Source of the DNA: Aliihoeflea sp052435735
GTDB taxonomy: Bacteria > Pseudomonadota > Alphaproteobacteria > Rhizobiales > Rhizobiaceae
NCBI GenBank assembly: GCA_052435735.1
Contig: JBQVNB010000005.1
Location: forward strand, 1 to 64,000
Direction of reading: 5' to 3'
Length of the DNA stretch: 64,000 bases
Shown piece after piece: positions 38,357-47,524 of the stretch. How positions within the stretch are numbered: position 1 is the stretch's first letter; every line of letters begins with the position of its first letter. Position numbers and translations under genes: made by a program. The notes beneath the pieces were generated by a model that saw only the letters and a program-made list of their open reading frames with translations, made no database searches and was not told where the DNA came from.

Positions 38357-40492
38357 TCAACCCAAGGATGTCGCAGGTGGTCCAGCAGGTGGTGCCGGCC
38401 GCAACCAGACCTTGGTGTCGTGGAAGGCTGCGCCGCCGTAGGGGGCGGCGGCGTCGGAGCCGGTGAGGACGTTGATGCCTTCGCCGCGCTCGTGCGAGCC
38501 GTTCGGCCAGATGCCTTCGGCGATTACCACGCCGCGCTTCACGCCATCGAAAAGCTTTGCGTTCAGAACGACTTCGCCGCGTTCATTGCCGATCTCGATG
38601 CGGTCGCCGTCAGTGATTCCGAGGGCGCCTGCGTCATCGGGGTGGAGCATCAGTTCGGGCCGGCCTTCCTTCTTGCGCGAGGTCGGCATTTCGGTGAAGG
38701 ACGAGTTCAGGAACGACCGCGCCGGCGAGGTCGCCATGCGGAACGGATGAGCCGGATCGGCGCTCTCGATCAGCTCGACATGGTCCGGAAATGCCGGCAA
38801 ACCGGCCCAGTTTCCCTGCAAACCGATCGATTTCGGCGGTTTATTCGGCGAAACCGTCGCGATCCAGTCCGGTTTGAAGCGAAACTTTCCGCCAGAATGG
38901 CCGAATCCGCTCAAAAAATGCGCCTTTTCGAAGTCCAGCTGCATGTCCGACCAGCGTTCTTCGGAAAAGGTTTCGAAGGTGCCGAGGCCGCGCTTTTCGA
39001 GCATCTTGTCGATGTGCTGGCGCTCGGTCAGGCCGAAGCCGGGGAGGCCGGCGACACCGAGGCGTTTCGCCAGTTCCTCGATGACGAAATGGTTGGTCTT
39101 CGGTCCTTCCGGCGCATCGACGACCTTTGGCCCGAGCACGATGTGGCTTTGCCCGCCGCCGCGATAGATGTCGTCATGTTCGAGGAACATGGTCGCGGGG
39201 ATGACGACGTCGGCGAGCATGGCCGTGTCGGTCATGAAATGTTCGTGCACCGCGGTGAAGAGGTCGTCGCGCAGGAAGCCTTGCTTCACAAGCCTTTGCT
39301 CGGGCGCGACGTTGGCCGGGTTGGTGTTCTGGATCAGCATCGCGGTGACCGGCGGGCCGCCATTCAGCGCCGAGGGATCGCTGGTCAGGATCGGACCGAT
39401 GCGGGACTGGTCGAGATGGCGGATTTTCGGGTCGAGGAAGCGGCGGCCTTCGAGCTCGGTCTTGTCGAGCTTGAAAATGTCCGAATTGGAATGAAAGGCG
39501 CCGCCGCCTTCATATTGCCAGGCGCCGGTGACCGCGGGAATGGAGAGCGCGGCGTGCATGTTGGCCGCGCCGTTGCGGCTGCGGGTGAAGCCATAGCCGA
39601 GGCGGAAGAAGGTGCGCTTCGTTTCGCCGACGAGGCGTGCCAAGGTTTCGATCTCGGCGATCGAGAGGCCTGTGATCGATGCCGCCCATTCAGGAGTCTT
39701 CGCAACTAGGTGCGCCTCGAGCCCCTTCGGATCGTCGGTGTACTTTTCCAGATAGGCGCGATCGGCGAAGCCGTCGCGGAAGAGCACGTGCATGACGGCG
39801 CAAGCGAGGGCGCCGTCGGTGCCGGGCTTGAGGATCAGCGCCAGGTCGGCCTGCTTCATCGTCGCATTGTCGTAGACGTCGATGACGACGATCTTCGCGC
39901 CGCGTTCCTTGCGGGCCCTGACCGCGTGGGTCATCACGTTGACCTGCGTGACAACGGCGTTGGTGCCCCAGATCACGACGCAATCCGACTTCGCCATCTC
40001 GCGCGGGTCGACACCGGTCAGCGCGCCCGCGCCCATGACCCAGCCGGTCCAGGCGAGATTGGTGCATATCGTGTCGAAGAAGCCGGAATATTTCTTGGCG
40101 TGGCGCAGGCGGTGGATGCCGTCGCGCTGAACGAGGCCCATCGTGCCGGCATAGTAGTATGGCCAGACGGATTCCGAGCCGTGCTTCGCCTCTGCCGCCT
40201 CGAACTTCTCCGCGATCAGGTCGAGCGCGGCGTCCCAGCTTGCCTCCTTCCACTTGCCCTCGCCCTTGGCGCCGGCGCGCACCAGCGGCTTCAACAGGCG
40301 TTCGGGGTGGTGGATGCGCTCGGCGTAGCGGGCGACCTTGGCGCAAATGACGCCGGCGGTGTAGCTGTTTTCCTTCGCGCCATGGAGGCGGCCGATCTTG
40401 CCGTCGACGACTTCCACGTCGAGCGCGCAGGTGGACGGACAATCATGCGGGCAGGCCGAGTGGCCGATGCGGATCGGAGCGTGCTGGTTCAT
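38357..40492 (-). CDS. Molybdopterin oxidoreductase (DMSO reductase family), cytosolic
   Basis: A 711-residue Mo-bis-MGD enzyme. The [4Fe-4S] motif C14-x3-C18-x3-C22-x27-C50 is at the N-terminus (SACPHDCPSTCALD), and the main domain carries the DMSO-reductase family blocks, including LFDAVHEHFMTDTAM-like and VIPATMFLEHDD segments. There is no signal peptide. The C-terminal molydop-binding domain ends with a proline-rich tail. The reaction is not predictable; the family includes formate dehydrogenase-like and biotin or sulfoxide reductase-like proteins. It is apparently monocistronic, with a small upstream frame at 40581-40649 that may be a leader. Confidence 0.82.
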   Translation of the reverse strand: MNQHAPIRIGHSACPHDCPSTCALDVEVVDGKIGRLHGAKENSYTAGVICAKVARYAERIHHPERLLKPLVRAGAKGEGKWKEASWDAALDLIAEKFEAAEAKHGSESVWPYYYAGTMGLVQRDGIHRLRHAKKYSGFFDTICTNLAWTGWVMGAGALTGVDPREMAKSDCVVIWGTNAVVTQVNVMTHAVRARKERGAKIVVIDVYDNATMKQADLALILKPGTDGALACAVMHVLFRDGFADRAYLEKYTDDPKGLEAHLVAKTPEWAASITGLSIAEIETLARLVGETKRTFFRLGYGFTRSRNGAANMHAALSIPAVTGAWQYEGGGAFHSNSDIFKLDKTELEGRRFLDPKIRHLDQSRIGPILTSDPSALNGGPPVTAMLIQNTNPANVAPEQRLVKQGFLRDDLFTAVHEHFMTDTAMLADVVIPATMFLEHDDIYRGGGQSHIVLGPKVVDAPEGPKTNHFVIEELAKRLGVAGLPGFGLTERQHIDKMLEKRGLGTFETFSEERWSDMQLDFEKAHFLSGFGHSGGKFRFKPDWIATVSPNKPPKSIGLQGNWAGLPAFPDHVELIESADPAHPFRMATSPARSFLNSSFTEMPTSRKKEGRPELMLHPDDAGALGITDGDRIEIGNERGEVVLNAKLFDGVKRGVVIAEGIWPNGSHERGEGINVLTGSDAAAPYGGAAFHDTKVWLRPAPPAGPPATSLG

Positions 40493-40580
40493 GCCGTGGA
40501 ACCTAGCCGAAATCGTTTGCAGCGTGTAGGCCGTCGACCCAACAAAAGGATTGATCCACCATGTGTGGGTCTGTTGAATA

Positions 40581-40649
40581 TCACCGCACGGCTGTGCCGC
40601 GCTGAAATCTGCCGGTTCGGCGTCGGTCGTCGTCGAATATGCTCGGCAT
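40581..40649 (-). CDS. Candidate small ORF / leader peptide upstream of the Mo enzyme
   Basis: A 22-residue frame (MPSIFDDDRRRTGRFQRGTAVR) whose ATG is preceded by AGGAGGGAGGAGGAAGG, one of the strongest ribosome-binding sites in the window. It ends 88 bases before the ATG of the molybdopterin oxidoreductase. The strong Shine-Dalgarno suggests real translation, but short frames with such sequences can occur by chance. It may regulate translation of the downstream gene. Confidence 0.4.
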   Translation of the reverse strand: MPSIFDDDRRRTGRFQRGTAVR

Positions 40650-40751
40650 GTCCTTCCTCCTCCCTCCTTGAACCGACAAATTTCCTCTGCGGCGCAGTCC
40701 GTGCGGTGATACTAAACAGCCCCCCCTCGACGCGATCGATCGGACAAAAAC

Positions 40752-41612
40752 GTGAACTATCGCCACATCTACCATGCCGGGAATTTCGCCGACGTGGTCA
40801 AGCACATCGTCGTTGCCCGCACGATCGACTATCTGAAGCGCAAGCCCGGCGCGTTCCGGGTGATCGACACCCATGCCGGGATCGGGGTCTACGACCTGTC
40901 GTCGGACGAGGCGCAGAAGACCGGCGAGTGGAAGGACGGGATCGGCCGGCTGCTCGACGCCGATCTGCCCGGCGATGCGGCGGCGCTGATCGCGCCCTAT
41001 CTCGACGCCGTCCGTGCGGCGAACCCCAAAGGCGGCCTCACCGCCTATCCCGGATCGCCAGCGATCACGCGTCATCTCCTGCGCAATCAGGACAGATTGA
41101 CGGCGATCGAACTCCATCCGGCGGATGCCGAAACGCTGAAGACGCATTTTGCCGGCGATTTCCAGACCCGCGTGATCGCCCTCGACGGCTGGCTGGCGCT
41201 CGGCGCGCACCTGCCGCCGAAGGAAAAACGCGGCCTCGTCATCGTCGATCCGCCCTTCGAGCGCGAGGGCGAGTTCGACCGGCTCATCGACGGACTGGTC
41301 AAAGCGTACAAGCGCTGGCCGGGCGGGACCTATCTGATGTGGTATCCGGTGAAGAACCGGAAAGCGGTCGCCGCCTTCCGCGATGCGCTTCGCGAAGCTG
41401 GGATCGCCAAGATTCTCGACCTGTCGCTCGACATCCGGGCACCGAGTGTGCCGGAGCGCCTCGACGGGACCGGGCTCGTCGTCGTCAACCCGCCCTACCC
41501 GCTCGAAGCCGAGATGAAGATCGTGCTCCCCGTGCTCGCGCGGCTGCTCGGTGATGGCAAAGACGCAACATGGCGGGCGGAATGGCTCGCGGGGGAACGG
41601 CCTGCATCTTGA
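40752..41612 (+). CDS. rlmJ: 23S rRNA (adenine(2030)-N6)-methyltransferase RlmJ
   Basis: A 286-residue class I methyltransferase. The start MNYRHIYHAGNFADVVKHIV is characteristic, the SAM-binding region shows FRVIDTHAGIGVYDL, and the catalytic motif is VDPPFE near residue 165. In E. coli RlmJ methylates A2030 of 23S rRNA. It is a single gene in the same direction as the next one, which starts 58 bases further. Confidence 0.9.
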   Translation: MNYRHIYHAGNFADVVKHIVVARTIDYLKRKPGAFRVIDTHAGIGVYDLSSDEAQKTGEWKDGIGRLLDADLPGDAAALIAPYLDAVRAANPKGGLTAYPGSPAITRHLLRNQDRLTAIELHPADAETLKTHFAGDFQTRVIALDGWLALGAHLPPKEKRGLVIVDPPFEREGEFDRLIDGLVKAYKRWPGGTYLMWYPVKNRKAVAAFRDALREAGIAKILDLSLDIRAPSVPERLDGTGLVVVNPPYPLEAEMKIVLPVLARLLGDGKDATWRAEWLAGERPAS

Positions 41613-41670
41613 CCGAAATGCGGCGGTGACAGACATTGCCGACTCATTGACCGCCTTCGGGAGACTTTCC

Positions 41671-42120
41671 ATGGCCATTTCGCTTCGCCGGGCCGGCGCT
41701 GCTTTCTTCACGGCACTTTCCATCCTCGCCGGCGGCATGACGCATCAGGCGGCGGCGGCCGACATGGTCCGGGGCGTCTATGCGACCGATCCGGGCGTCT
41801 GCGGAAACGACAAGGTGCTCGGCGCGATCACCAAGAAGTTCGCCTATCAGGTGCGCAACGTGCCGAACCTGCCGATGGTCGACATCGTCGAATTCCGCCA
41901 GATCCGCGAGAACCGCTATTTGCCCTCGCGTCCCGACTGGCCGATCGAGCGCCGCTATTGCATCGCCAACGTTCACCTGACCGACGGCCATATGCGCGAC
42001 GTCTGGTATCTGATCGAGCATCCGATGGGCTTCGCGTCGATCGGCAGCAATGTCGAATTCTGCGTTCTCGGCTTCGACCGCTGGAAGGTCTATGGCGGCA
42101 ATTGCCGCGTCCTGCGCTGA
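41671..42120 (+). CDS. Small secreted protein of unknown function
   Basis: A 149-residue protein with a signal peptide (residues 1-33, cut near AAA-D) and a mature domain with several cysteines (CGNDK, RRYCIAN, EFCVLG, GGNCRVL) that may form two disulfides. The N-terminal start MAISLRRAG at 41671 gives the signal peptide and follows a GGGAGA ribosome-binding site. Its end overlaps the RNase T2 frame. The family looks restricted to alphaproteobacteria; function unknown. Confidence 0.65.
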   Translation: MAISLRRAGAAFFTALSILAGGMTHQAAAADMVRGVYATDPGVCGNDKVLGAITKKFAYQVRNVPNLPMVDIVEFRQIRENRYLPSRPDWPIERRYCIANVHLTDGHMRDVWYLIEHPMGFASIGSNVEFCVLGFDRWKVYGGNCRVLR

Positions 42121-42754
42121 TCATTTGCCTGTTCGTTTGATCGGTTTGCTGGCGGCCTGCCTTGCTCTTGCAGGCTGCGGTGACGAGACCGGCGGCGAGC
42201 AGGCCGCGCCCTTCGACTTCTACGTCCTCTCGCTTTCCTGGTCGCCGAGCTATTGTGCGGCCGAAGGCGGCAATGCCGATCCGCAGCAATGCGATGCGGA
42301 TCGCGATCTCGGCTTCGTCGTGCATGGGCTTTGGCCGCAATTCGATCAGGGCTGGCCGGAATTTTGCGACGACGATGCACGCAATCCGTCGCGCGCCGAG
42401 ATCGATGCCATCTCCGACATCATTCCCTCCGACGGATTGATCCGCCATCAATGGCGCAAGCACGGCACCTGTACCGGGCTGGCGGCCGACGGCTATTTCG
42501 ACACGACGCGCGCGGCGTTCGACAAGGTGACGGTGCCGGAGTTCAGCCAGCGCCGCGTCTCTGCAGCCGACATGCGCGATGCCTTCCTCGAGGCCAATGA
42601 CGGATTGCCCGCCGATGGGCTCGCCGTCACCTGCAGCAGCGGCCTCCTGCGCGAAGTGCGCATCTGCATGACGACTGCGCTCGACTTCCGCTCGTGCTCG
42701 GAAGTCGCCGAGCGGTCCTGCCGGCAGCCGGATTTGCGCCTGCCCGCACCCTGA
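42092..42754 (+). CDS. RNase T2 family lipoprotein
   Basis: A protein of 220 residues (from the ATG at 42092) with a lipoprotein-type signal (ACLALAGCGDE; lipid cysteine after LALAG). The two T2 active-site segments are HGLWPQ and WRKHGTCTG with both catalytic histidines, and several cysteines for disulfides. RNase T2 cleaves RNA in the periplasm or outside. The start is uncertain: TTG at 42125 would give a shorter leader and fits the signal better, while the ATG at 42092 overlaps the previous gene. Confidence 0.82.
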   Translation: MAAIAASCADHLPVRLIGLLAACLALAGCGDETGGEQAAPFDFYVLSLSWSPSYCAAEGGNADPQQCDADRDLGFVVHGLWPQFDQGWPEFCDDDARNPSRAEIDAISDIIPSDGLIRHQWRKHGTCTGLAADGYFDTTRAAFDKVTVPEFSQRRVSAADMRDAFLEANDGLPADGLAVTCSSGLLREVRICMTTALDFRSCSEVAERSCRQPDLRLPAP

Positions 42755-42824
42755 ACGAGATGTGATTGCCGACCCGGCCGTGCTCGCATAGCTTGTCGGC
42801 AACCGATCGCATGGAGAGAAATGG

Positions 42825-43421
42825 ATGCCGAGACTGCTTTATTCGCCCGCTTCACCTTACAGCGCCAAAGTCCGGATGGCCGCCGTCCACACCGGATATG
42901 CGCTCGAATCCGAAACGGTCGACACCAATGCCGACCCCGAGAAGCTGCTGAAGGCGAACCCGCTCGGCAAGATCCCCTGTCTCGTCACCGATGACGGCGA
43001 CGGCATTCACGACAGCCGGGTCATCATGCAGTATATCGGCCGCGAGACCGGCAATACGCTCTATCCGCGAAATTCGGCGAAGCGGCTCGAAGCCGAGCGG
43101 CTCGAAGCGATCGCCGACGGCATTTGCGACTGCCTGCTCGCGCATGTTTACGAACGCCGCTTTCGGCCGGAGGAGAAAATCCACCTGCCCTGGCTCGAGC
43201 GGCAATGGTCGAAGGCGACGCGGGCGCTCGACGAACTGAACGAAAATCCGCCGAAGCTGACCAAGAAGATCACCGGCGGTCATATCGCGCTGCGGGCGAC
43301 GCTCGGCTATCTGGCGCTACGCTTCGACGGCCAATGGGAACGGGGGCGGCCGAAGCTGACGCGCTGGGCCAAGCGTTTCGACGAACGTTTTCCGGAGATT
43401 GCCGCCGAGCTTCCGAAATAG
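42825..43421 (+). CDS. Glutathione S-transferase
   Basis: A 198-residue GST. The N-terminal thioredoxin-like domain starts LLYSPASPYSAKVRM, and contains the glutathione loop NPLGKIPCLV and ESxxI-like DSRVIMQYI. The C-terminal helical domain follows from about residue 85. The substrate is unknown. It is followed by a strong bidirectional terminator that also ends the outer-membrane-protein gene. Confidence 0.85.
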   Translation: MPRLLYSPASPYSAKVRMAAVHTGYALESETVDTNADPEKLLKANPLGKIPCLVTDDGDGIHDSRVIMQYIGRETGNTLYPRNSAKRLEAERLEAIADGICDCLLAHVYERRFRPEEKIHLPWLERQWSKATRALDELNENPPKLTKKITGGHIALRATLGYLALRFDGQWERGRPKLTRWAKRFDERFPEIAAELPK

Positions 43422-43430
43422 CGCAAACAA

Positions 43431-43456
43431 AAAGGCCGGCGAAATCGCCGGCCTTT
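43431..43456. terminator. Strong intrinsic terminator, bidirectional
   Basis: An 11-bp perfect stem (AAAGGCCGGCG/CGCCGGCCTTT) with the loop AAAT. It has an A run before and a TTT after, so it can end the GST gene (+) and the outer membrane protein gene (-). Confidence 0.9.
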
Positions 43457-43478
43457 CTGCATTCAGTCGAAGACCGAA

Positions 43479-44147
43479 TTAGAACTTCACGCCGAGGCCA
43501 ACCGACACGCGGTGGTTGCTCGAGTCAAAGTCGGCACCATTGACGCCCGGAAGCGCGTAGTCCTTGCTGCCGTAGTCCGTGTAACGGTACTCGAGGCGGC
43601 CGAAGACCTGGTCGGTCAGCTTGGCATCGACGCCGGCGCCGACGGTGTAGCCGAGAGCGACGTTGGTGTCGCGGTCGCCCGTTGCAACGTCGGTGATGCG
43701 CTGACGCTCAGCGGCAACACCAGCCGTACCGTAGAGCAGGATGTCTTCCGTGACGGTGACACCAGCGCGGGCACGGAGCGAGCCGTCGACCGTGGAACGC
43801 GAGTCGAACGTGGTGGCTTCGCCATCGACGCGGCTGTAATTGATGTCGGCTTCAGCACCATACACGAACGAGCCATTCTGCATGTTGAAACCGCCGAACG
43901 CGCCGCCCATCCAGCCGTCGGTTTCGGCTTCTTCGTTGGTGGCGCGGTTGCGGGTCTCACCGTTGAAGCCGTAGCCGAGGCTCACACCGGCGTAAGGGCC
44001 GGACCAGGTGTTGACCGGAGCGAACTCCATCGGAGCGGCCGGTGCCGGCGGCTCCTGGTAGACAACGTCAGCAGCAAAGGCCGGGGCCGAAGCGAGGACG
44101 GCAACGCCGAGAGCGAGAGCGGCGGGGCGGTAGAAACGATTATTCAT
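43479..44147 (-). CDS. Omp25/Omp31-family outer-membrane beta-barrel protein
   Basis: A 222-residue protein with a Sec signal (cut at AFA-A) and an eight-stranded barrel pattern that ends in the aromatic C-terminal signature VGLGVKF recognised by BamA. The segments NTWSGPYAGVSLGYGF and TDYGSKDYALPGVNG... are typical of rhizobial/Brucella Omp25-31. It is likely very abundant. The ribosome-binding site and promoter lie in the 440-base upstream region; a double 10-base repeat is at 44301-44321. Confidence 0.92.
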   Translation of the reverse strand: MNNRFYRPAALALGVAVLASAPAFAADVVYQEPPAPAAPMEFAPVNTWSGPYAGVSLGYGFNGETRNRATNEEAETDGWMGGAFGGFNMQNGSFVYGAEADINYSRVDGEATTFDSRSTVDGSLRARAGVTVTEDILLYGTAGVAAERQRITDVATGDRDTNVALGYTVGAGVDAKLTDQVFGRLEYRYTDYGSKDYALPGVNGADFDSSNHRVSVGLGVKF

Positions 44148-44587
44148 TTTTATAACTCCTTAGCCACGAGAACCATTACGCGGTTCCCGACTTCGAGACA
44201 GACGCTGAACCCTTACGGGAGGCAAATGGTTCCAGGCGTCGACCGAGGCGAATTTCGTTTCGAATTGCGGCTGAACCCAAACTGAAAATGGGTCATTCCC
44301 TGGCTGCAATATGGCTGCAATGTGACGTTGCATTCGTGCCACAGTAACGCACGCCTGCCTCGGTTAACTCTCTGTTTACTATACCCTAATCGGATCGGGC
44401 GCAAGGACCGTCGTCTCATGTCCGGGCGGCAATCGGCGTCTTAGTGGCGGCGTACGAGCGTCACGTTCGCGGCACGATCCGAGATCTGGGAAGATGGCGG
44501 GATCGTCATGGGAAAAGACCGGTGCGGTCTTCTGGTTTGGACGTTCGCCGCCTATATCTGTCGTTCCCTTCCCGGCAGCACGAACGG
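44148..44587. other. Divergent intergenic region omp25-like/SDR (440 bp)
   Basis: No gene was recognised here. The region holds the omp start signals at the left end, a repeated TGGCTGCAAT at 44301-44321, and a less GC-rich stretch (about 44340-44400, with TTAACT and TTTACTATACCC) that looks like promoter DNA. Short frames on both strands lack gene-like character. The SDR ribosome-binding site at the right end is weak. Confidence 0.5.
44301..44321. repeat. Direct repeat of TGGCTGCAAT, 11-bp spacing
   Basis: TGGCTGCAAT occurs at 44301-44310 and 44312-44321, one helical turn apart, about 155 bases upstream of the omp start. Such phased repeats often bind a regulator side by side. Confidence 0.6.
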
Positions 44588-45367
44588 ATGATGCAGACCA
44601 ATCTCCAGGCAAAGCCCCAAGTCGCACTCGTCACGGGCGGTGCGCAGCGCATCGGCAGGGCCATCGTCGAGGACCTCGCGGCGCATGGCTTTGCCGTGGC
44701 GATCCATTGCAACGGTTCGCGCGCAGCGGCCGAAGACCTTTCTGCCGGCCTTGCCCGCAACGGGGCGAAGACCGCCGTCGTCGATGCGGACCTCACCGAC
44801 CGCGCCGCCGTGGCGCAGCTCGTGCGTCGCGCCGAGAGCGCGCTCGGGCCGATCTGTCTGCTCGTCAACAATGCCTCGCTCTTCGAGGAGGACGGGGCCG
44901 AAAATTTCGAATGGGAGGCATGGGATCGCCATTTCGCGATCCACCTCGAAGCGCCGGCGATGCTTGCCCGCACGATGGCCGAGCGCCTGCCGGCAAGGAC
45001 CGACGGGCTCGTCGTCAATCTGATCGATCAGCGGGTGTGGCGTCCGACGCCGAAATTCTTCTCCTATACCCTCTCCAAATCCGCGCTGTGGACGGCGACG
45101 CGCACACTGGCGCAGGCACTCGCGCCGGCGATCCGCGTCAACGCGATCGGGCCTGGACCGACGCTCGCCAATGCCCGGCAGGACGATGGCGATTTCAAGC
45201 GCCAGGTCGATGCGCTCCTGTTGAAGCGCGGGCCGGACCTGGCCGAGTTCGGCCGGACGATCCGTTGGCTGTGGGATGCCCGTTCGGTGACCGGCCAGAT
45301 GATAGCGCTCGACGGCGGCCAGCATCTCGCCTGGGAAACGCCGGACGTCGCCGGGGTCGCGGAATGA
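44588..45367 (+). CDS. SDR oxidoreductase, FolM/pteridine-reductase-like
   Basis: A 259-residue short-chain dehydrogenase with the NADP-binding motif TGGAQRIGRAI near residue 15, the NNAS segment (LLVNNASLF) and the Tyr-x3-Lys pair (SYTLSK). The N-terminus is like pteridine reductases (FolM/PTR1), where a TGxxxR motif favours NADPH, so it may reduce dihydromonapterin or folate. The first ATG at 44588 is followed by a second at 44591. The stop overlaps the uvrC start (ATGA), so the two are coupled. Confidence 0.8.
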   Translation: MMQTNLQAKPQVALVTGGAQRIGRAIVEDLAAHGFAVAIHCNGSRAAAEDLSAGLARNGAKTAVVDADLTDRAAVAQLVRRAESALGPICLLVNNASLFEEDGAENFEWEAWDRHFAIHLEAPAMLARTMAERLPARTDGLVVNLIDQRVWRPTPKFFSYTLSKSALWTATRTLAQALAPAIRVNAIGPGPTLANARQDDGDFKRQVDALLLKRGPDLAEFGRTIRWLWDARSVTGQMIALDGGQHLAWETPDVAGVAE

Positions 45368-47421
45368 AGCCGCCCACACCCGAAAAAGGCACCTCCGCCC
45401 TGAAACGTGCCGAACGTTCCGGTGGTGACGTCGCGGGCTATATGCCGAACGGCGACGACGAGGACGACAACGAGACCGAAGCCGAGCCGCAGCCGGCGGG
45501 CACCGATCTCGGCATCGAGTGGGATGGCGACCGCGGCGACGCGGAAGGCAAGACGGGCATCGACGTCATCCAGACGCTGGTCAAACGCCTGCCCAATTCG
45601 CCCGGCGTCTATCGCATGACGAATGCGGCCGGCGACGTGCTCTATGTCGGCAAGGCGCGCAGCCTGAAGAAGCGCGTTACGAACTATGCGCAGGGCAAAG
45701 GCCACACCAACCGGATCGGTCGGATGGTGCGCGAGACGGCGCATATGGAGTTCGTCGTCACGCGCACGGAGATCGAGGCGCTTCTTCTGGAAGCGAATCT
45801 GATCAAAAGGTTGCGGCCGCGCTTTAACGTTCTGATGCGGGACGACAAATCGTTTCCCTACATCCTTTTGACCCGCGACCACCCCTCGCCCGGCATCTTC
45901 AAACATCGCGGCGCGCGTTCGAAGAAGGGCGACTATTTCGGCCCGTTCGCCTCGGCCGGCGCGGTCGGGCGGACCATCAACTCGCTGCAACGCGCGTTCC
46001 TTTTGCGCACCTGCACGGATTCGGTCTTCGAGAGCCGGACGCGGCCTTGCCTTCTCTACCAGATCAAGCGCTGCTCCGGCCCCTGCACGAACGAAGTGTC
46101 GAAGCCCGATTATGACGAACTCGTCGACGAGGCGAAGGCGTTCCTGTCGGGCAAGTCGTCGAAGATCGTCGCGGAAATCTCGAAGGCGATGCAGGAGGCG
46201 TCGGCGGATCTCGATTTCGAGCGGGCGGCGATCTATCGCGACCGTCTGTCGGCGCTCTCCCACGTGCAGAGCCATCAGGGGATCAACACCCAGTCGACCG
46301 AGGAGGCCGACGTCTTCGCCATTCATCAGGAGGGCGGGCAGAACTGCATCGAGGTGTTCTTCTTCCGCACCGGCCAGAACTGGGGCAACCGCGCCTATTT
46401 CCCGAAGGCCGATCCCTCGATCGAGGCGCCCGAGGTGCTCGGCGCGTTCCTGGCGCAATTTTACGACGACAAGCCGATCCCGCGCACGATCCTCCTGTCA
46501 CAGCCGGTAGAGGAACAGCAATTGCTGGCCGAGGCGCTGGCGACCAAGGCAGGACGCAGGATCACGGTGATGGTGCCGCAGCGCGGCGAGAAGAAGGACC
46601 TGACGGATCACGCGCTGCAGAACGCCCGGCAGGGCCTCGGGCGGCGGCTGGCCGAGACGTCGTCGCAGGCGCGGCTTCTTGCGGGGCTTGCCGAGGCGTT
46701 CGGCCTGGATCGGACGCCGCGGCGGATCGAAGTCTTCGACAATTCGCACATCATGGGAACGAACGCCGTCGGTGCGATGATCGTCGCCGGGCCGGAAGGC
46801 TTCGTGAAGAACCAGTACCGCAAGTTCAACATCCGCTCGACCGAGATCACGCCCGGCGACGATTTCGGCATGATGCGCGAAGTGATGGAGCGGCGGTTCT
46901 CGCGGCTGATCAAGGAGAACGGAATTCCCGATCGCAACGCGCCCGACGACCGCGACGAGTTTCCGGCATGGCCGGATCTCCTGCTCATCGACGGCGGACA
47001 GGGCCAGCTTTCGGCCGTGCGCAAGATTTTGGTCGATCTTGGCATACAGGAAGCGATGGCGACGATCGGCGTTGCCAAGGGCGTCGACCGGGATGCCGGG
47101 CGGGAACGTTTCTTCATTCCGGGCCGCGATCCCTTTTCGCTGCCGATGCGCGATCCGGTGCTCTATTTCGTCCAGCGCCTGCGCGACGAGGCGCACCGCT
47201 TCGCGATCGGCTCGCACCGGGCGCGGCGCAAGAAGGAGATGGTGCGCAACCCGCTCGACGAGATCGGAGGCATCGGCCCCGGCCGCAAGCGCGCGCTGCT
47301 GCACCATTTCGGCACCGCAAAGGCCGTCAGCCGTGCGGGGATCGAGGATTTGATGTCCGTCTCGGGCATCTCGGCGACCGTTGCCAAGACGATCTACGAC
47401 CATTTCCACGAAAAGGGATGA
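45364..47421 (+). CDS. uvrC: Excinuclease ABC subunit C
   Basis: The dual-incision nuclease of nucleotide excision repair, 685 residues. The GIY-YIG domain has LPNSPGVYRMTNAAGDVLYVGKARSLKKRV (from about residue 76); a UVR motif and Cys-rich segment (CLLYQIKRCSGPCTNE) follow; the RNase H-like endonuclease domain has EVFDNSHIMGTNAVGAM and the LLLIDGGQGQL motif with the catalytic Asp; two HhH motifs end the protein. It has a 70-residue acidic N-terminal extension (GDDEDDNETEAEPQPA), longer than enteric UvrC. Confidence 0.95.
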   Translation: MKPPTPEKGTSALKRAERSGGDVAGYMPNGDDEDDNETEAEPQPAGTDLGIEWDGDRGDAEGKTGIDVIQTLVKRLPNSPGVYRMTNAAGDVLYVGKARSLKKRVTNYAQGKGHTNRIGRMVRETAHMEFVVTRTEIEALLLEANLIKRLRPRFNVLMRDDKSFPYILLTRDHPSPGIFKHRGARSKKGDYFGPFASAGAVGRTINSLQRAFLLRTCTDSVFESRTRPCLLYQIKRCSGPCTNEVSKPDYDELVDEAKAFLSGKSSKIVAEISKAMQEASADLDFERAAIYRDRLSALSHVQSHQGINTQSTEEADVFAIHQEGGQNCIEVFFFRTGQNWGNRAYFPKADPSIEAPEVLGAFLAQFYDDKPIPRTILLSQPVEEQQLLAEALATKAGRRITVMVPQRGEKKDLTDHALQNARQGLGRRLAETSSQARLLAGLAEAFGLDRTPRRIEVFDNSHIMGTNAVGAMIVAGPEGFVKNQYRKFNIRSTEITPGDDFGMMREVMERRFSRLIKENGIPDRNAPDDRDEFPAWPDLLLIDGGQGQLSAVRKILVDLGIQEAMATIGVAKGVDRDAGRERFFIPGRDPFSLPMRDPVLYFVQRLRDEAHRFAIGSHRARRKKEMVRNPLDEIGGIGPGRKRALLHHFGTAKAVSRAGIEDLMSVSGISATVAKTIYDHFHEKG

Positions 47422-47524
47422 CGGTCGGCCGTGCTATCGGCTTGACTTGCCCCACCCGTCCCGCGAATTTGCAGCCAGCCCGGACGGTGCAGGTTCGGCG
47501 CTCCAGAATAAACGACAGGCTTTC

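Noticed and set aside
44379..44627. 82-residue minus-strand frame between the omp and SDR genes
   Set aside because: Low-complexity composition, no start signals, overlaps the SDR gene start.
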